Shown one piece after another: positions 13,982 to 14,167 of a stretch of DNA of 14,167 nt. Position 1 is the stretch's first letter, and every line of letters begins with the position of its first letter. The stretch lies in contig CALGGV010000242.1 of assembly GCA_937915725.1 (NCBI GenBank), positions 1 to 14,167 on the forward strand. Reading direction: 5' to 3'. The notes beneath the pieces were generated by a model. That model was not told the DNA's origin, ran no database searches, and saw only the letters and a list, made by a program, of their open reading frames with translations. The DNA comes from an uncultured Selenomonadales bacterium (lineage in GTDB: Bacteria; Bacillota; Negativicutes; Selenomonadales; Selenomonadaceae). A program made the position numbers and the translations under genes.

Positions 13982-14167
13982 TTAACTCCTAAGAAAATTT
14001 TTAGTTTTGCCGGTTACCGCCGGTATTTCGTAAATCTGCGCGACAGATTTTATTTTTTCAACAAGACTTTTTGCGCGGTCATTTTTCAAAAATTCTGCCG
14101 TGTAAAATCCAAATTCAATTTCATTTGCCATTTCGCACAATCTTAAACCTTCTGCCACGAATAATTT
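13982..14167 (-). pseudogene. Truncated second copy of the TrmH/SpoU methyltransferase gene (5' end outside window)
   Basis: The visible frame begins at a codon equivalent to Lys22 of the neighbouring gene and is identical to it through NDRAK. It then continues as a diverged copy (SLVEKIKSVAQIYEIPA against NFVEKVKTCATLYEIPA), and after EIPA it departs into VTGKTKNFLRS and a stop at 13984-13982. The whole catalytic SPOUT domain is missing, so it cannot be a methyltransferase. At DNA level 14073-14167 is identical to 13823-13917 (95 of 95), while the adjoining 54 nt are only 39 of 54 identical. Its end supplies the AGGAG of the intact gene. Whether the short protein is made is unknown. The start lies beyond the right edge. 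Confidence 0.8.

Noticed and set aside
1..14167. CRISPR array, prophage, insertion sequence, toxin-antitoxin or defence genes
   Set aside because: No regularly spaced repeats, transposase or integrase motifs, or defence domains were seen on either strand.

Overview
This window is chromosomal housekeeping DNA from an AT-rich bacterium, most likely a Firmicute (Bacillota) and plausibly a Negativicutes/Clostridia-type anaerobe. The pointers are a long single-chain FGAM synthase of the Firmicutes type, ispH overlapping the start of a multi-repeat S1 protein gene, YchF, and small PTS EIIB-like proteins. The assignment is inference from gene content and codon style; there is no rRNA or other decisive marker. 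I see no phage, transposase, CRISPR array, tRNA or rRNA gene.

Layout. 1-1755 (minus): ispH followed by the overlapping 5' part of rpsA, which leaves the window at base 1. 1756-2375: a long intergenic region with inverted repeats, a minus-strand intrinsic terminator and a GC-rich block closed by a 10-bp inverted repeat that may be a structured RNA. 2376-3665 (minus): purA. It is divergent from a small secreted-protein gene (3792-4121, plus), and the two predicted promoters share their -35 region. 4122-4281 holds the reading-frame remnant of a tandem-repeat protein, ending 3 nt before ychF (4282-5385, plus). A bidirectional terminator separates ychF from the convergent minus-strand cluster. That cluster reads, from the right, purL (7314-11027), an Asp/Ser-rich small protein, a DUF2156 protein and two EIIB-like proteins. 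Upstream of purL its promoter-leader-RBS block is duplicated (two 122-nt copies, 114 identities). 11622-13980 (minus) is a three-gene cluster: TrmH/SpoU-family RNA methyltransferase, exported protein of unknown function, membrane-anchored family 2 glycosyltransferase. Directly upstream, running off the right edge, is a truncated second copy of the methyltransferase gene.

How the genes fit together. purA and purL act in purine nucleotide synthesis. ispH (isoprenoids), rpsA and ychF (translation-linked) are core functions. The roles of the exported proteins, the acidic protein, the DUF2156 protein and the EIIB-like pair are unknown.

No clear new defence or mobile system is visible. The items most worth a second look are the purL promoter duplication, the mosaic methyltransferase duplication, the GC-rich intergenic block with a hairpin repeat shared by the regions beside purA and purL, and the orphan EIIB-like pair in which one member lacks the phosphorylatable cysteine.
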